Source: Pyrofollis japonicus
Lineage (GTDB): Archaea > Thermoproteota > Thermoprotei_A > Sulfolobales > Pyrodictiaceae
Assembly (NCBI RefSeq): GCF_033097485.1
Contig: NZ_AP028634.1
Location: 434,001-498,000, forward strand
Length of the DNA: 64,000 nt
Direction of reading: 5' to 3'
Shown here: one piece after another, positions 23,386 to 31,850 of the stretch
Position numbering within the stretch: position 1 is the first letter of the stretch
Layout: each line of letters opens with the position of its first letter
Made by a program: the position numbers and the translations under genes
Notes under the pieces: generated by a model
Told to the model about the DNA's origin: nothing
What the model saw: only the letters and a program-made list of their open reading frames with translations
Databases searched by the model: none

Positions 23386-24140
23386 GCGAAGAAGTTGTAC
23401 TCCGCGTCGAAGACCTCTGGAAAAGTTATGGTAAACAAACTGTCCTTAGAGGTATAAGCTTTACCGTAAGGAGAGGAGAAGTAAAGGTAATTATAGGGCC
23501 ATCCGGCTCGGGCAAATCCACTCTCTTGCGCTGCATAAACCTGCTAGTCAAGCCTGATAAAGGGAGGATAGAACTCGAAGGCATCGAAGTTTATCCTAGG
23601 CCAGCTATGAGCATTAACAAGATACGTGAGCGTATAGGCTTTGTGTTCCAGCAGTTTAACCTTTTCATGCACTTAACAGCTCTCGACAACGTGCGCATAG
23701 GCCTCATAAAGGTCAAGAAAATGAGTAAAGAAGAGGCAACAAAGAAAGCCATAGAGGCTCTTCGAATGGTGGGAATTGATGAGAGTTTGTGGCATAAGTA
23801 TCCAGCACAGCTCAGCGGTGGCCAGCAACAAAGGGTAGCAATAGCTAGGGCAATAGCTATGGAGCCATCCATAATACTCATGGATGAGCCTACCTCTGCT
23901 CTTGACCCCGAACTCGTCGGCGAGGTATTGAGGGTCATCGAGAATCTTGCAAAGCAGAGAAAGACTATGCTAATAGTAACGCATGAACTTGACTTTGCGC
24001 TGGAAGCTGCCGACGAAATCATGGTACTAGATCAAGGAGTTATAGTTGAGAAGGGCACGCCAGATGAAATCCTGCGTAATCCCAAGCACGAGCGCACAAA
24101 GAAGTTCATAGAGAGGATAGCGAGGAGAATGAAAATATGA
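23382..24140 (+). CDS. Amino acid ABC transporter ATP-binding protein
   Basis: GlnQ/HisP-type ATPase of 252 residues. Walker A GPSGSGKST is near residues 39-47, the Q-loop is VFQQFNLF, the signature is LSGGQQQR, Walker B is IILMDEPTSALDPE and the H-loop is VTHELDFA. It overlaps both permease genes by 4 bases (ATGA junctions), so all are co-translated. Confidence 0.94.
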   Translation: MSEEVVLRVEDLWKSYGKQTVLRGISFTVRRGEVKVIIGPSGSGKSTLLRCINLLVKPDKGRIELEGIEVYPRPAMSINKIRERIGFVFQQFNLFMHLTALDNVRIGLIKVKKMSKEEATKKAIEALRMVGIDESLWHKYPAQLSGGQQQRVAIARAIAMEPSIILMDEPTSALDPELVGEVLRVIENLAKQRKTMLIVTHELDFALEAADEIMVLDQGVIVEKGTPDEILRNPKHERTKKFIERIARRMKI

Positions 24141-24823
24141 TAGCAGGTATTGGAGAAATAGTAGCAAATTATGGAAGCCTATTGCTAACAGGCCTAAAAA
24201 ACACACTCCTATTAACCGCAGTATCCTTCGTGATAGGCTTTAGCCTAGGCTCAGTAATAGCTGTTGGAAGGGCCTATGGTCCTCGCTGGCTTAGCTGGCT
24301 TCTCGCCGCATATGTTGAGACAATAAGGGGTACACCTATGCTACTTCAACTCTTCATACTGTACTACGCATTGCCCGACGTAGGTGTAAAACTCTCAGCA
24401 CTAACTGCTGCAATCCTAGGCATGGGGCTTAACAGTGCCGCATATCAATCAGAGTACATACGGTCGTCGATAAAAGCGGTGCCTAGTGGGCAATGGGAGG
24501 CAGCCCTAAGCCTTGGAATGACAAAGCTTCAAGCAATATTTAGCATAATAGTCCCAATCGCCCTGCGCTCCTCAATACCAGCACTTACAAATGAGCTGGT
24601 ATACTTGCTAAAATACTCTTCAATTGCGTACTTCCTAACGGTCGTCGAACTCGTATATGCGGGCAAAATAATAGGCTCAGAGACATTCATGTACGTCCAA
24701 GTATACACCATAATAGCGATAATATATTTGGTGCTCTCACTGCTAATAACCCGCAGCATGAAGAAACTTGAAAGAAAAATCACAATACCCGGCCTTGCTG
24801 TAGAAGAAGCCCAGAGAACGTAA
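24137..24823 (+). CDS. Second polar amino acid ABC transporter permease
   Basis: Paralogue of the first permease (228 residues). The EAA loop GQWEAALSLGMTKLQAIFSI and ETIRGTPMLLQLFILYYALP are near copies of its neighbour. The two permeases probably form a heterodimer, as HisQ and HisM do. It is the last gene of the operon; tRNA-Asn follows after 72 bases. Confidence 0.9.
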   Translation: MIAGIGEIVANYGSLLLTGLKNTLLLTAVSFVIGFSLGSVIAVGRAYGPRWLSWLLAAYVETIRGTPMLLQLFILYYALPDVGVKLSALTAAILGMGLNSAAYQSEYIRSSIKAVPSGQWEAALSLGMTKLQAIFSIIVPIALRSSIPALTNELVYLLKYSSIAYFLTVVELVYAGKIIGSETFMYVQVYTIIAIIYLVLSLLITRSMKKLERKITIPGLAVEEAQRT

Positions 24824-24894
24824 ACTTGATAAAACCTTCTCCACTAAATGAGTAGATACAACATGGCCGCCGGGGGCACGGGACAGTCCTCGGG

Positions 24895-24971
<77 letters not shown>

Positions 24972-25200
24972 CTTGTTTGGTAAATTCCTTTTCACCGTCG
25001 TTCTCGACTCTCAAGCGAGCTATTGAACAATACAATACGTTAAGGCTCTTTTTAGTAAAAAGGTGCATCCATTCTATTATCCATAACACGTCACGTATGA
25101 ATAAAAGTACAAGAATTGAGGTATTGTTACGATTTCGTTAGCTATGTACCCATTGTTATTGTTTAGTTTTTAATGAAAATAGATATAGAAAGGTAATGCA

Positions 25201-25339
25201 TGGTGGGCCCGGGGGGATTTGAACCCCCGACCGCCGGGTCTCTCCCTCTCATCCATGGGCCTCGACAGACCCAGCGCCTGGACCGGATCCCCTTAGGGGG
25301 TCTGGAGCCCGGCGCTCTGCCTGGCTGAGCTACGGGCCC
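25201..25339 (-). tRNA. tRNA-Trp (CCA) with 62-base intron
   Basis: Exon 1 (25339-25302) carries acceptor GGGCCCG, the D-arm and anticodon stem CCGGG with loop start CTCCAG. Exon 2 (25239-25201) supplies A38, CCCGG, T-arm GGGGG-TTCAAAT-CCCCC, CGGGCCC, discriminator A and encoded CCA. The intron (25240-25301) sits at the canonical 37/38 site. CTCC/GGAG can form the central helix with AGA bulges on both strands, a somewhat relaxed bulge-helix-bulge. Inside the intron GGGTCTG (25272-25266) is complementary to CAGACCC of the anticodon loop and stem. Confidence 0.93.
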
Positions 25340-25372
25340 ATCTAGTTCTCAGGGCCCACCATGTCGCTCATC

Positions 25373-25389
25373 CCCGCCTCTTCGGCGGG
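25373..25389 (-). promoter_or_regulatory. Hairpin in the tRNA-Trp leader
   Basis: CCCGCC (25373-25378) and GGCGGG (25384-25389) form a 6-bp GC hairpin with a 5-base loop, about 35 bases upstream of the tRNA 5' end. Between it and the tRNA lie GGGATGA (25374-25368) and CTGA (25352-25349), resembling half of a C/D motif. A TATA-like CTTAAAT lies further upstream near 25410. Confidence 0.35.
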
Positions 25390-25435
25390 TCTGTTGGGGG
25401 TTCAACCATTTAAGTTACAATGTATGGGCCGGGGT

Positions 25436-25978
25436 TTATTCTTTTATCTCTTCGCCTTCTCTACAGAGTTCTTTAACTATACAGCTTGTTCCCGGGCACC
25501 CAAGCGTTCTAAGAACGCGGTAGAGTATTGATACTGTTTTGGGATGGAGATTAAGTGTGTGTGCCGCCTCGCGTAAATTAAGCAACCTTTTCTCTTTCTC
25601 TGCTGTCTCTGCTAGTCTTAGTAGTTTGCAGAGTGGTTGCCGCGGTATCGTATATGCTCTAATTCCTTTGCGTGGCCTTATAGCGACGAATATTATTGCA
25701 CCACCCGCTATAACTACAAGCTTGTTACGATTCCTTGCAACATAGTCTATGCTTGTAACTATTTGTCTGGCTTTTTGCGTCGGCTCAACTATTACCTGGT
25801 CCTCGAACCGAGTGAATGTTACTAGGCCCTTGCGCCGAGCGCTCCATAGGAGTTTTCTTACGAGAGAGGTCCGGGTGCCTAGTATCGTGGCCAGTTCCCG
25901 CGTGCTTATCCTTTCACGGGTTGTAACGTAGTACACAAGTGGCAGCAAGTGGACAGCTGTATACTTTTTGTCTGCCAT
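25436..25978 (-). CDS. Winged-helix/double-HTH transcription regulator
   Basis: A 180-residue predicted DNA-binding protein. The N-terminal HTH reads ISTRELATILGTRTSLVRKL followed by a wing segment (RKGLVTFTRFEDQVIVEP), resembling Rrf2 or MarR-type domains. A second HTH-like segment LREAAHTLNLHPKTVSIL is near the C-terminus. CPGTSC and a later cysteine could be redox-active or bind a metal. The start is ATG 25978. It is divergent from a possible small gene at 26000. Target unknown. Confidence 0.65.
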   Translation of the reverse strand: MADKKYTAVHLLPLVYYVTTRERISTRELATILGTRTSLVRKLLWSARRKGLVTFTRFEDQVIVEPTQKARQIVTSIDYVARNRNKLVVIAGGAIIFVAIRPRKGIRAYTIPRQPLCKLLRLAETAEKEKRLLNLREAAHTLNLHPKTVSILYRVLRTLGCPGTSCIVKELCREGEEIKE

Positions 25979-25999
25979 ACTGCCTCCGCTACAAGGGAG

Positions 26000-26146
26000 A
26001 TGGAGGCAGACAGCCTAATTAAAGAAGTTGCAGAGAAGCTGCCGGGCAAGATTTGGGTCAAAGTAGGTAAAAAACCAAGTGTAAAGGGCTCTGGTGTTTT
26101 CCGGCTTAGCTGCATATTGGGTAGTCGTCGGGTACTTTGGCTCTGA
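26000..26146 (+). CDS. Possible 48-residue small protein
   Basis: A short frame starting [19 protein letters not shown], rich in K, E and V, with codon use like real genes in the first two thirds. It overlaps the convergent cren7 3' end by 41 bases. No family recognised. It may be a real small gene or chance. Confidence 0.3.
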   Translation: MEADSLIKEVAEKLPGKIWVKVGKKPSVKGSGVFRLSCILGSRRVLWL

Positions 26147-26294
26147 AGTATTTTCCTGTCTCGGGGCTCTTGAAGAGGCCTATCTTTACGCCCTTCCTGC
26201 CCCTAGGTGCTAGCTGCCACACCTTGATAGGTACTAGCTCAACCTCCTTACCAGTAGTCGGGTCACGAACCTTAACAGGCTTCTCACACGCCAA
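26106..26294 (-). CDS. cren7: Chromatin protein Cren7
   Basis: A crenarchaeal nucleoid protein that bends and compacts DNA. The 62-residue product matches Cren7: [18 protein letters not shown], the [18 protein letters not shown] block, [17 protein letters not shown]. The start is TTG 26294 with GAGGTG upstream. It has an extra N-terminal cysteine and a terminal C-S. This gene is the strongest taxonomic marker in the window. Confidence 0.95.
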   Translation of the reverse strand: MACEKPVKVRDPTTGKEVELVPIKVWQLAPRGRKGVKIGLFKSPETGKYFRAKVPDDYPICS

Positions 26295-26553
26295 CCCAAC
26301 ACACCTCTAGGCTTCTTTTCTCGTGTAGACTTATTATGCGATAGAATTAGTTGTGTGTATGGATAATGAGCACCTATGTAATACCATGGCAACATGCACT
26401 ACTTCCTATAGATTTGATAGGTATTGTATTATTTCATCCTTTTGGTATTAGAGCTATTTGCTCGAAGATAACTAATCGTACGGTAATACTTGTGAGCGAT
26501 AAGTTGATAAAGTACTCTATAGTATAGGCTGATAGAATACTTGGAGAATCGCT

Positions 26554-26630
26554 GGGCCCGTAGCTCAGCCCGGCAGAGCGCCCGGCTCATAACCGGGTGG
26601 TCGGGGGTTCGAATCCCCCCGGGCCCACCA
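26554..26630 (+). tRNA. tRNA with CAT anticodon (elongator Met or Ile2)
   Basis: Acceptor GGGCCCG/CGGGCCC, anticodon stem CCCGG/CCGGG with loop CTCATAA, T-arm GGGGG-TTCGAAT-CCCCC, discriminator A, encoded CCA. It lacks the initiator A1-U72 type start. Whether it is elongator Met or an agmatidine-modified Ile2 cannot be settled from the gene alone. Outside the anticodon arm it is nearly identical to the tRNA-Trp at 25.2 kb. No intron. Confidence 0.94.
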
Positions 26631-26762
26631 ACGGTCCACAAAAGCCTCTCCACGTTCTTCGTTAATGCTATTCTCTGCGTACTCCTTATCGTAAGTGCAA
26701 GACCCTTATTTTGCTCTGAGTGCTATGCGGAGGCTAGGAACTAGTAGCTAGATATCGGGGGT

Positions 26763-28025
26763 TTGAACGAGTTGTCAAAGATAAGGAATCCAGGGCTTGC
26801 TGAGCAGGGGCTTGTTCAAATAGAATGGGCGGAGCAGCACATGCCCGTTGTTGCAAAATTTATTAGGGAAAGATTCGAGAAGGAGAAGCCGCTCAACGGT
26901 GTTATCGTTGGAGCTGTTCTTCACGTTACAAAGGAGACGGCCGCGCTTGTACGCACACTCGTTGCGGGTGGTGCTCGGGTCTTCCTGGCAGCAAGTAATC
27001 CGCTGAGCACGCAAGACGATGTTGCGGCGGCTCTGGCGTCTCAGGAAGGGATAGAGGTTTGTGCTTGGAGAGGTATGAATGAGAAAGAGTACTTTGATTG
27101 TATTCGCTGGGTTGCGTCTCAGAAGCCCAACATCGTAATTGATGATGGGGGAGATCTTCACGCAACGCTTCACAAAGAGTTTCCTGATGTTGCTGGCCAA
27201 GTTTGGGGAGGAACTGAGGAGACGACTACTGGTGTAATAAGGCTGCGTGCTATGGAGAAACAAGGAGTTTTGAAGTATCCTGCGATAGCCGTAAATAATG
27301 CCAGGACGAAGATGATGTTTGATAATCGTTATGGGACAGGGCAGAGCACTATAGACGGCATACTTAGGGCAACAAACATACTTTTTGCTGGGAAAAAGGT
27401 TGTTGTGGCTGGGTATGGCTGGGTTGGTAGAGGTATAGCTATGCGTGCAAGAGGCATGGGTGCACGAGTAATAGTGACAGAGGTTGACCCGATAAGAGCA
27501 TTAGAGGCTTTAATGGACGGTTTTGACGTCATGCCTATGATAGAGGCTGCAAAAATAGGTGACATTTTCATAACTGCTACGGGCAACAAGAAGGTTATTA
27601 GGCGCGAGCACTTCGAGGTAATGAAAGACGGAGCTATACTTGCTAACGCAGGGCACTTCAACGTCGAGATCTGGATACCCGACTTAGAAGAAATGGCCGT
27701 GTCTAAGAGAACAATAAGGAAGTATGTAACAGAGTATAAGCTCAAAGACGGCAGAAAGCTCTACTTGCTTGCAGAAGGACGTCTCGTGAACCTCGTAGCT
27801 GCGGAGGGACACCCAAGCGAGGTAATGGACATGAGTTTCGCCAACCAGGCTCTATCGGCCGAGTACTTGGTCAAAAATAGGGGCAAGCTGGAGCCAAGAG
27901 TATACCTGGTACCAGACGAGATAGACCAAGAGGTAGCTAGGCTTAAGCTCAAAGCTATGGGCGTAGAAATAGATGAGCTAATACCAGAGCAAGTAGAGTA
28001 TCTTCAGAGCTGGCAGCTCGAGTAA
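26763..28025 (+). CDS. ahcY: S-adenosylhomocysteine hydrolase
   Basis: Splits S-adenosylhomocysteine into homocysteine and adenosine with tightly bound NAD, clearing the by-product of all SAM methylations. Visible are [20 protein letters not shown], the Rossmann [18 protein letters not shown], and the conserved [12 protein letters not shown] and [18 protein letters not shown] blocks. It is 420 residues, typical of archaeal forms. A TTG at 26763 or 26772 is the start; a GGGGG lies at 26757-26761. It is a single gene. Confidence 0.96.
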   Translation: MNELSKIRNPGLAEQGLVQIEWAEQHMPVVAKFIRERFEKEKPLNGVIVGAVLHVTKETAALVRTLVAGGARVFLAASNPLSTQDDVAAALASQEGIEVCAWRGMNEKEYFDCIRWVASQKPNIVIDDGGDLHATLHKEFPDVAGQVWGGTEETTTGVIRLRAMEKQGVLKYPAIAVNNARTKMMFDNRYGTGQSTIDGILRATNILFAGKKVVVAGYGWVGRGIAMRARGMGARVIVTEVDPIRALEALMDGFDVMPMIEAAKIGDIFITATGNKKVIRREHFEVMKDGAILANAGHFNVEIWIPDLEEMAVSKRTIRKYVTEYKLKDGRKLYLLAEGRLVNLVAAEGHPSEVMDMSFANQALSAEYLVKNRGKLEPRVYLVPDEIDQEVARLKLKAMGVEIDELIPEQVEYLQSWQLE

Positions 28026-28297
28026 CCACTTCACTAATTCTCTTTTACCGTTCGGGGCCGAGAAGCTTATCACTCTAATTGTTCTCAGAAAATACTTACT
28101 GGGCGATGAAGTCTTACAGCCGAGCTGAGTTATTAAATGACGAATTTCGCCCCTTAATCGAGCCCCTTATCATGTGCAACTGCTGGTCATCGCCTATGAA
28201 GACTACGCCAGCGGCTGAAAGCTAACTCGTAATGATGATTGACTTGGCTCCGAGGCATAGATAATTTTAAACTAGTCAACCACGTCCTGGCCCGGGT

Positions 28298-29077
28298 CTA
28301 TGCGAGTTCCTCTACAAAGCGCCATGCTCTCTTTGACGCGTCAAAGTATATCATGCCGCTCTCCTTGAGCTTCTTAAAGAGCTGGTACTGTGTGTCAGTA
28401 AGTAGTACCCTAACCTCGTCATCGTTAGGGGTTGGCAGCTGCTCTACCTTTTCCTTGAAGTTTCGCCAGAACTCCGGGTCAACAGCAATCCTTTCCCCGC
28501 CAACATTGAGTATAATTGCGCCTTCTCGTCTAAGTCTTTCAAAGAACGCATCCCTATCCCGGAGCCATTGAACATCATGCTCAAAGACTGCTCCCTGTTC
28601 GCGAAGCCTCTCTATCGCAGTTCGCCGTCTTGGTTCTCTCCTAGACTCTGATTGAGGCCTATACCTTGCAACAGCTTGGGCATATTGTTCTCTCCTCGTA
28701 GCCTCGGCGGCCTCAAAGGATTTTACCTTCTCCTCAAGCTCTTCAATCTTCTCATAGAGTTCAGAAATACGCATTGATAGTTGATCTATCTTAGCAGTCC
28801 ACGGATTAATAATGTCTTGTATCTTCTTCTCTATCTTTGAGAGAATTTTGTCAACATCTATTTCCGTAGTCCCTTTCTCAGCCAATTTTTTCTCGACTAG
28901 CTCCTCAACAAGCTTTCTAACAGCTTCTTCTTTCTCCTTATACCCTAGCTCCCTGTAAATCAGGTCACGGAGGTAATCAGATACGAGGCTATAGCCAAGC
29001 CTCCTAGCTCTTTGCTCTAATTCCCTATAGACGTCTGATGGTAATCGTATAGCTATAACGCGCTCTTTTCGAGCCAT
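28298..29077 (-). CDS. Ribbon-helix-helix protein with coiled coil and C-terminal domain
   Basis: 259 residues. Residues 1-45 form a ribbon-helix-helix DNA-binding domain (VIAIRLPSDVYRELEQRARR, SLVSDYLRDLIYRELG). About 50-125 is a charged coiled coil (IDQLSMRISELYEKIEELEE). An arginine-rich linker follows (RPQSESRREPRRR). The C-terminal 90 residues have a strand ILNVGGERIAVDPEFW and two helices. It is an unusual architecture, possibly a chromosome-organising or regulatory protein. ATG at 29077. Function unknown. Confidence 0.7.
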   Translation of the reverse strand: MARKERVIAIRLPSDVYRELEQRARRLGYSLVSDYLRDLIYRELGYKEKEEAVRKLVEELVEKKLAEKGTTEIDVDKILSKIEKKIQDIINPWTAKIDQLSMRISELYEKIEELEEKVKSFEAAEATRREQYAQAVARYRPQSESRREPRRRTAIERLREQGAVFEHDVQWLRDRDAFFERLRREGAIILNVGGERIAVDPEFWRNFKEKVEQLPTPNDDEVRVLLTDTQYQLFKKLKESGMIYFDASKRAWRFVEELA

Positions 29078-29271
29078 GCAGAAACACCGTGTTCCCCGCC
29101 TACCACGGTATGTTTGAATAGAGAAACCCCAATTAGGGTTCGGTCTCCTTTACCCCCTATCGAGGGCGATGCTGAAGGCTGTACTCGCTGAAGGAACGTG
29201 TTGACACCTTTAAGTTCTGAGCCCCTAGCAAGAAATCGAGGCGGATTTTTGCTGGGTATCTGTTTAAAGCC

Positions 29272-29295
29272 CCTTACTCCTATCATGGAGTAGGG
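29272..29295. promoter_or_regulatory. Hairpin/palindrome at the SPOUT gene promoter
   Basis: Arms CCTTACTCC (29272-29280) and GGAGTAGGG (29287-29295) pair over 9 positions (one G-T) around a 6-base loop. A TATA-like GTTTAAAG (29262-29269) predicts transcription start near 29290, inside the repeat. It could be an operator or a leader hairpin. Confidence 0.4.
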
Positions 29296-29324
29296 TATTT
29301 GCTAGAAAAAGGGGCTGATGAAAG

Positions 29325-29792
29325 ATGGGCACTAGCTTGCTTGTCGTAGTACATGATATTTCAAGTGCGCAGCGATTACTCGACATGGTTAAACTCGTTT
29401 ACAGCCTAGGGTTTAACCAAATAGTTGTAACAAAAGCCTATGGAGCAGCAGCTTCAAGCGGAATACCCGACGCAATGCGGCTAGCCCTGCGCTTGAATCG
29501 AAGCATTTATGTCTTGCCGAGCGTGAAGGATGCTGTCGAAGTCTTCTCGCCCGACAAAATAGTCATAATTTCGCGAGAATACGGTGAAGCTGCTGACGTT
29601 GATGAAATAGTTTCAAGACTAGGCAATGCAAACAAGCCAATGATAATCTTCGGGGGATCTGACCCTGCTCCCGGAAAGGATATCGCAGGACTCGGAGAAG
29701 CCCTCTATCCACGCGGCTTTGAGGCCCGCGCTGGACCGGTGGCTGAGGCAGCGATAATACTCTACCGATATAAATCACTGCTCACGGGCTAG
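29325..29792 (+). CDS. SPOUT-like putative RNA methyltransferase (COG4080-like)
   Basis: A 155-residue protein resembling the archaeal SpoU-related family. It opens with a Rossmann-like strand SLLVVVHDISSAQRLLDMVK. VVTKAYGAAASSGIPDAMRL and the C-terminal PMIIFGGSDPAPG with a glycine-rich stretch suggest the SPOUT trefoil knot. Substrate unknown. ATG at 29325. Its 3' end overlaps the convergent cytosine methyltransferase by 18 bases. Confidence 0.6.
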   Translation: MGTSLLVVVHDISSAQRLLDMVKLVYSLGFNQIVVTKAYGAAASSGIPDAMRLALRLNRSIYVLPSVKDAVEVFSPDKIVIISREYGEAADVDEIVSRLGNANKPMIIFGGSDPAPGKDIAGLGEALYPRGFEARAGPVAEAAIILYRYKSLLTG

Positions 29793-30731
29793 GTACCCTA
29801 GCACCACCTCGGCGATGGCTCGTGCCAAGGGTACTGGAACCGCTTCCCCTACCTGATTATACTGCTCATCCTTTCCTCCGAGAAACACGTGGTTATCCGG
29901 AAACCCCATTAGTCTTGCTTGTTCCCTTACCGTAAGGAATCTATCCTCGTAGGGGTGTATGAAGCGGCTTGACCCGAGTACGGTAGGTGCATGTCTTCTG
30001 GGGTCAAGCCTTATAAGGTTAGGCAGCCTACGATTATCTGCCCCCTCATAGTATATTAATGCTTGCCCCCAGCGTAGTCTTGCTATTCGTTTCGCCTTTC
30101 TCGGACTAATGCTTGGGAGTTCGTGATTAGGAGGGAGTTCAGCACCCGGCTCTGGGAGCGAGCTAAGCGCTTCTTCAACACTAATTTTTTTGTTTCTTTT
30201 CGGCGGCTTAATTTTTATATTGGAAACGAATACCCTTAGCCTATGGCTCGGCGTCCCATAGTCTTCTGCTTTAAGCACGTTAAAGTATACCCTGCTGTAG
30301 CCCGCCTCGCGAAATATTCTACGCAATTCATCCTCTACATCGAGAATGCCTGGAACGTTCTCCATGACGAAGACACGTGGCTTTAGCTCGCCAACTATTC
30401 GGGCAAAATGTAGCACGAGTTGACCGGCTGGATCCTCATATAGTCTCTCTAAGGGGTTTTTCCTACGCCTAGGATTAGCCCCGGTATAGGGCTCACAAGG
30501 AGGACTTCCAATGATAACGTCAGGACGTCCTACGAGCCTCTCTATGAGCGCTCCACTTACCTCCTTTATATCCATGGCAAGCGCTAGTGCTTCTGGAAAA
30601 TTTGCCTTAAAACTACGTATGGCCGCGGGGTCATTATCTATTCCGAGTAAAATGCGAAAACCTGCTTGTCGAAATCCCTCAGCAAACCCCCCAGCACCAC
30701 TGAAAAGATCAACGAGACTTGGTGTCCTCAT
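29775..30731 (-). CDS. Cytosine-C5 methyltransferase
   Basis: Adds methyl groups to C5 of cytosine in DNA, or conceivably RNA. SAM motif I is [13 protein letters not shown] (8-20), the catalytic motif IV is [13 protein letters not shown] (C79), motif VI is VMENVPGI (E124), and motif [15 protein letters not shown]. The usual P-P-C-Q is P-P-C-E here. 318 residues with a short target-recognition region. No restriction endonuclease is nearby. It overlaps tfe by 23 bases, so it is co-translated with a core transcription factor, which argues for a stable chromosomal role. Confidence 0.88.
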   Translation of the reverse strand: MRTPSLVDLFSGAGGFAEGFRQAGFRILLGIDNDPAAIRSFKANFPEALALAMDIKEVSGALIERLVGRPDVIIGSPPCEPYTGANPRRRKNPLERLYEDPAGQLVLHFARIVGELKPRVFVMENVPGILDVEDELRRIFREAGYSRVYFNVLKAEDYGTPSHRLRVFVSNIKIKPPKRNKKISVEEALSSLPEPGAELPPNHELPSISPRKAKRIARLRWGQALIYYEGADNRRLPNLIRLDPRRHAPTVLGSSRFIHPYEDRFLTVREQARLMGFPDNHVFLGGKDEQYNQVGEAVPVPLARAIAEVVLGYLAREQ

Positions 30732-31245
30732 TTATCTCCGCCTCTAGCATAGATATGTATTGGCTCAGTATCTGTATCCTAAGCTCCCTATCCTTATCAG
30801 GCACTAACATGGTGCCGCAGCGAGGGCATACAAATTCGTGCTCAAGGGCCTCCTCAAAGGTATAGCGCGTGCCGTCGTTTGGACACACATAATACATGGT
30901 TGACTCTTCCTTGCTTAAAAGAGTCTTGAGCTTTTCAAGAGTGGCCTTCTTCCTCGCCTCTATTATCGCTGGAAGAGCCTCATAATTAACCTTCCAGTAA
31001 AAGATGAGCCTATTCTTTTCCGGATGCTTTTGACGACGATAAACTACAAGCCCTTGCTCTGCGAGCATGTTGAGTGCGCGCCTTATCGCATTAAGCTTGA
31101 GGCCTGTTTTCTCTGCGATATCGACCTCTGTCAGTTCCTCGCCCTCTTCAAAGAGAACTTGAAATACCTGCCTCGCGTTAGCGTCGAGAAGCTTCTCTAC
31201 GAACTTGTATAGCTTTTCTGCCTCCTCGGTGCCCACTGGCCCCAC
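30709..31245 (-). CDS. tfe: Transcription factor E
   Basis: Archaeal TFE-alpha, stimulating promoter opening by RNA polymerase. An N-terminal extended winged helix (residues 8-90: [39 protein letters not shown]) is followed by a linker and a zinc-ribbon-like domain, CPND at 121-124 and CPRC at 140-143. One of four zinc cysteines is aspartate (D124), so zinc binding is atypical. 178 residues. It sits between Trm56 (32-base gap) and the cytosine methyltransferase (23-base overlap). Confidence 0.93.
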   Translation of the reverse strand: MGPVGTEEAEKLYKFVEKLLDANARQVFQVLFEEGEELTEVDIAEKTGLKLNAIRRALNMLAEQGLVVYRRQKHPEKNRLIFYWKVNYEALPAIIEARKKATLEKLKTLLSKEESTMYYVCPNDGTRYTFEEALEHEFVCPRCGTMLVPDKDRELRIQILSQYISMLEAEINEDTKSR

Positions 31246-31277
31246 CTCTAGCTATTTTCTCCAAACCTGTCCTAGTA

Positions 31278-31850
31278 CTATTTAGGATGCTTTTCCAGGC
31301 TTACTACTTTTTTGCCGCGAGCCGAAGGAATAATCTTTACCTTTGCATTCGGAAACTCAAGGCGCAGTTCTTCCCCCCTATAGAGCCTGTCAAGGAAGAT
31401 CGCTAAGGCAGCTACCTCGCTGTGCGGCTGATTACCTATAGCAACATTGTATGTTGCCTCCTCGTAGTAGAAGGGAGGCACCTTCTCGGCGCCTACAACT
31501 ATGAGTTTCGGCTTGGGGCTACTCCTTATCGACTCTATAACATCGTCAACGTGTAGGCCGTACATCGTTAAATGGATTACCTCTCCGCCACCCTTTTTCC
31601 ACTCCCTGACATAACTCTTACCACTCACGCCACATAGGAGGTCCATTGCACCGCCCCAGCGCTCAAGAACCTTCTTTAAGGAACTCATTACGTGGTCATC
31701 GCAGACATCGGCTAGAATGAACCCATTGGCGCCGAAAGCCCGTGCAACTAGGCCTACGTGCGTTGTTATTCTCTTGTCTCGCTCAGGCCGATGCCCTATG
31801 CGTAGAACATATACCTTTCCATATCTTTGAGCAGGGTGCTCAGCCTGCAT
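31278..31850 (-). CDS. trm56: tRNA (cytidine-56) 2'-O-methyltransferase
   Basis: A SPOUT-class enzyme that methylates C56 in the T-loop of archaeal tRNAs. The diagnostic [20 protein letters not shown] is near the N-terminus, [12 protein letters not shown] follows, then the knot segments [15 protein letters not shown] and [20 protein letters not shown]. 190 residues. ATG 31850 overlaps the end of hflX by 55 bases; homology begins only about 12 residues later, so a later start is possible but no better start codon is seen. Confidence 0.93.
   Translation of the reverse strand: MQAEHPAQRYGKVYVLRIGHRPERDKRITTHVGLVARAFGANGFILADVCDDHVMSSLKKVLERWGGAMDLLCGVSGKSYVREWKKGGGEVIHLTMYGLHVDDVIESIRSSPKPKLIVVGAEKVPPFYYEEATYNVAIGNQPHSEVAALAIFLDRLYRGEELRLEFPNAKVKIIPSARGKKVVSLEKHPK

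Noticed and set aside
28095-28165. C/D-like pattern GCGATGA, CTGA, ATGACGA in the gap after ahcY
   Set aside because: C and C' each have a mismatch and the final D box is missing; weaker than the 3.5-kb candidate.
29053-29286. 77-residue minus-strand frame upstream of the RHH gene
   Set aside because: Composition is unlike neighbouring proteins, it overlaps the start of the RHH gene, and it covers the divergent promoter and hairpin; more likely non-coding.
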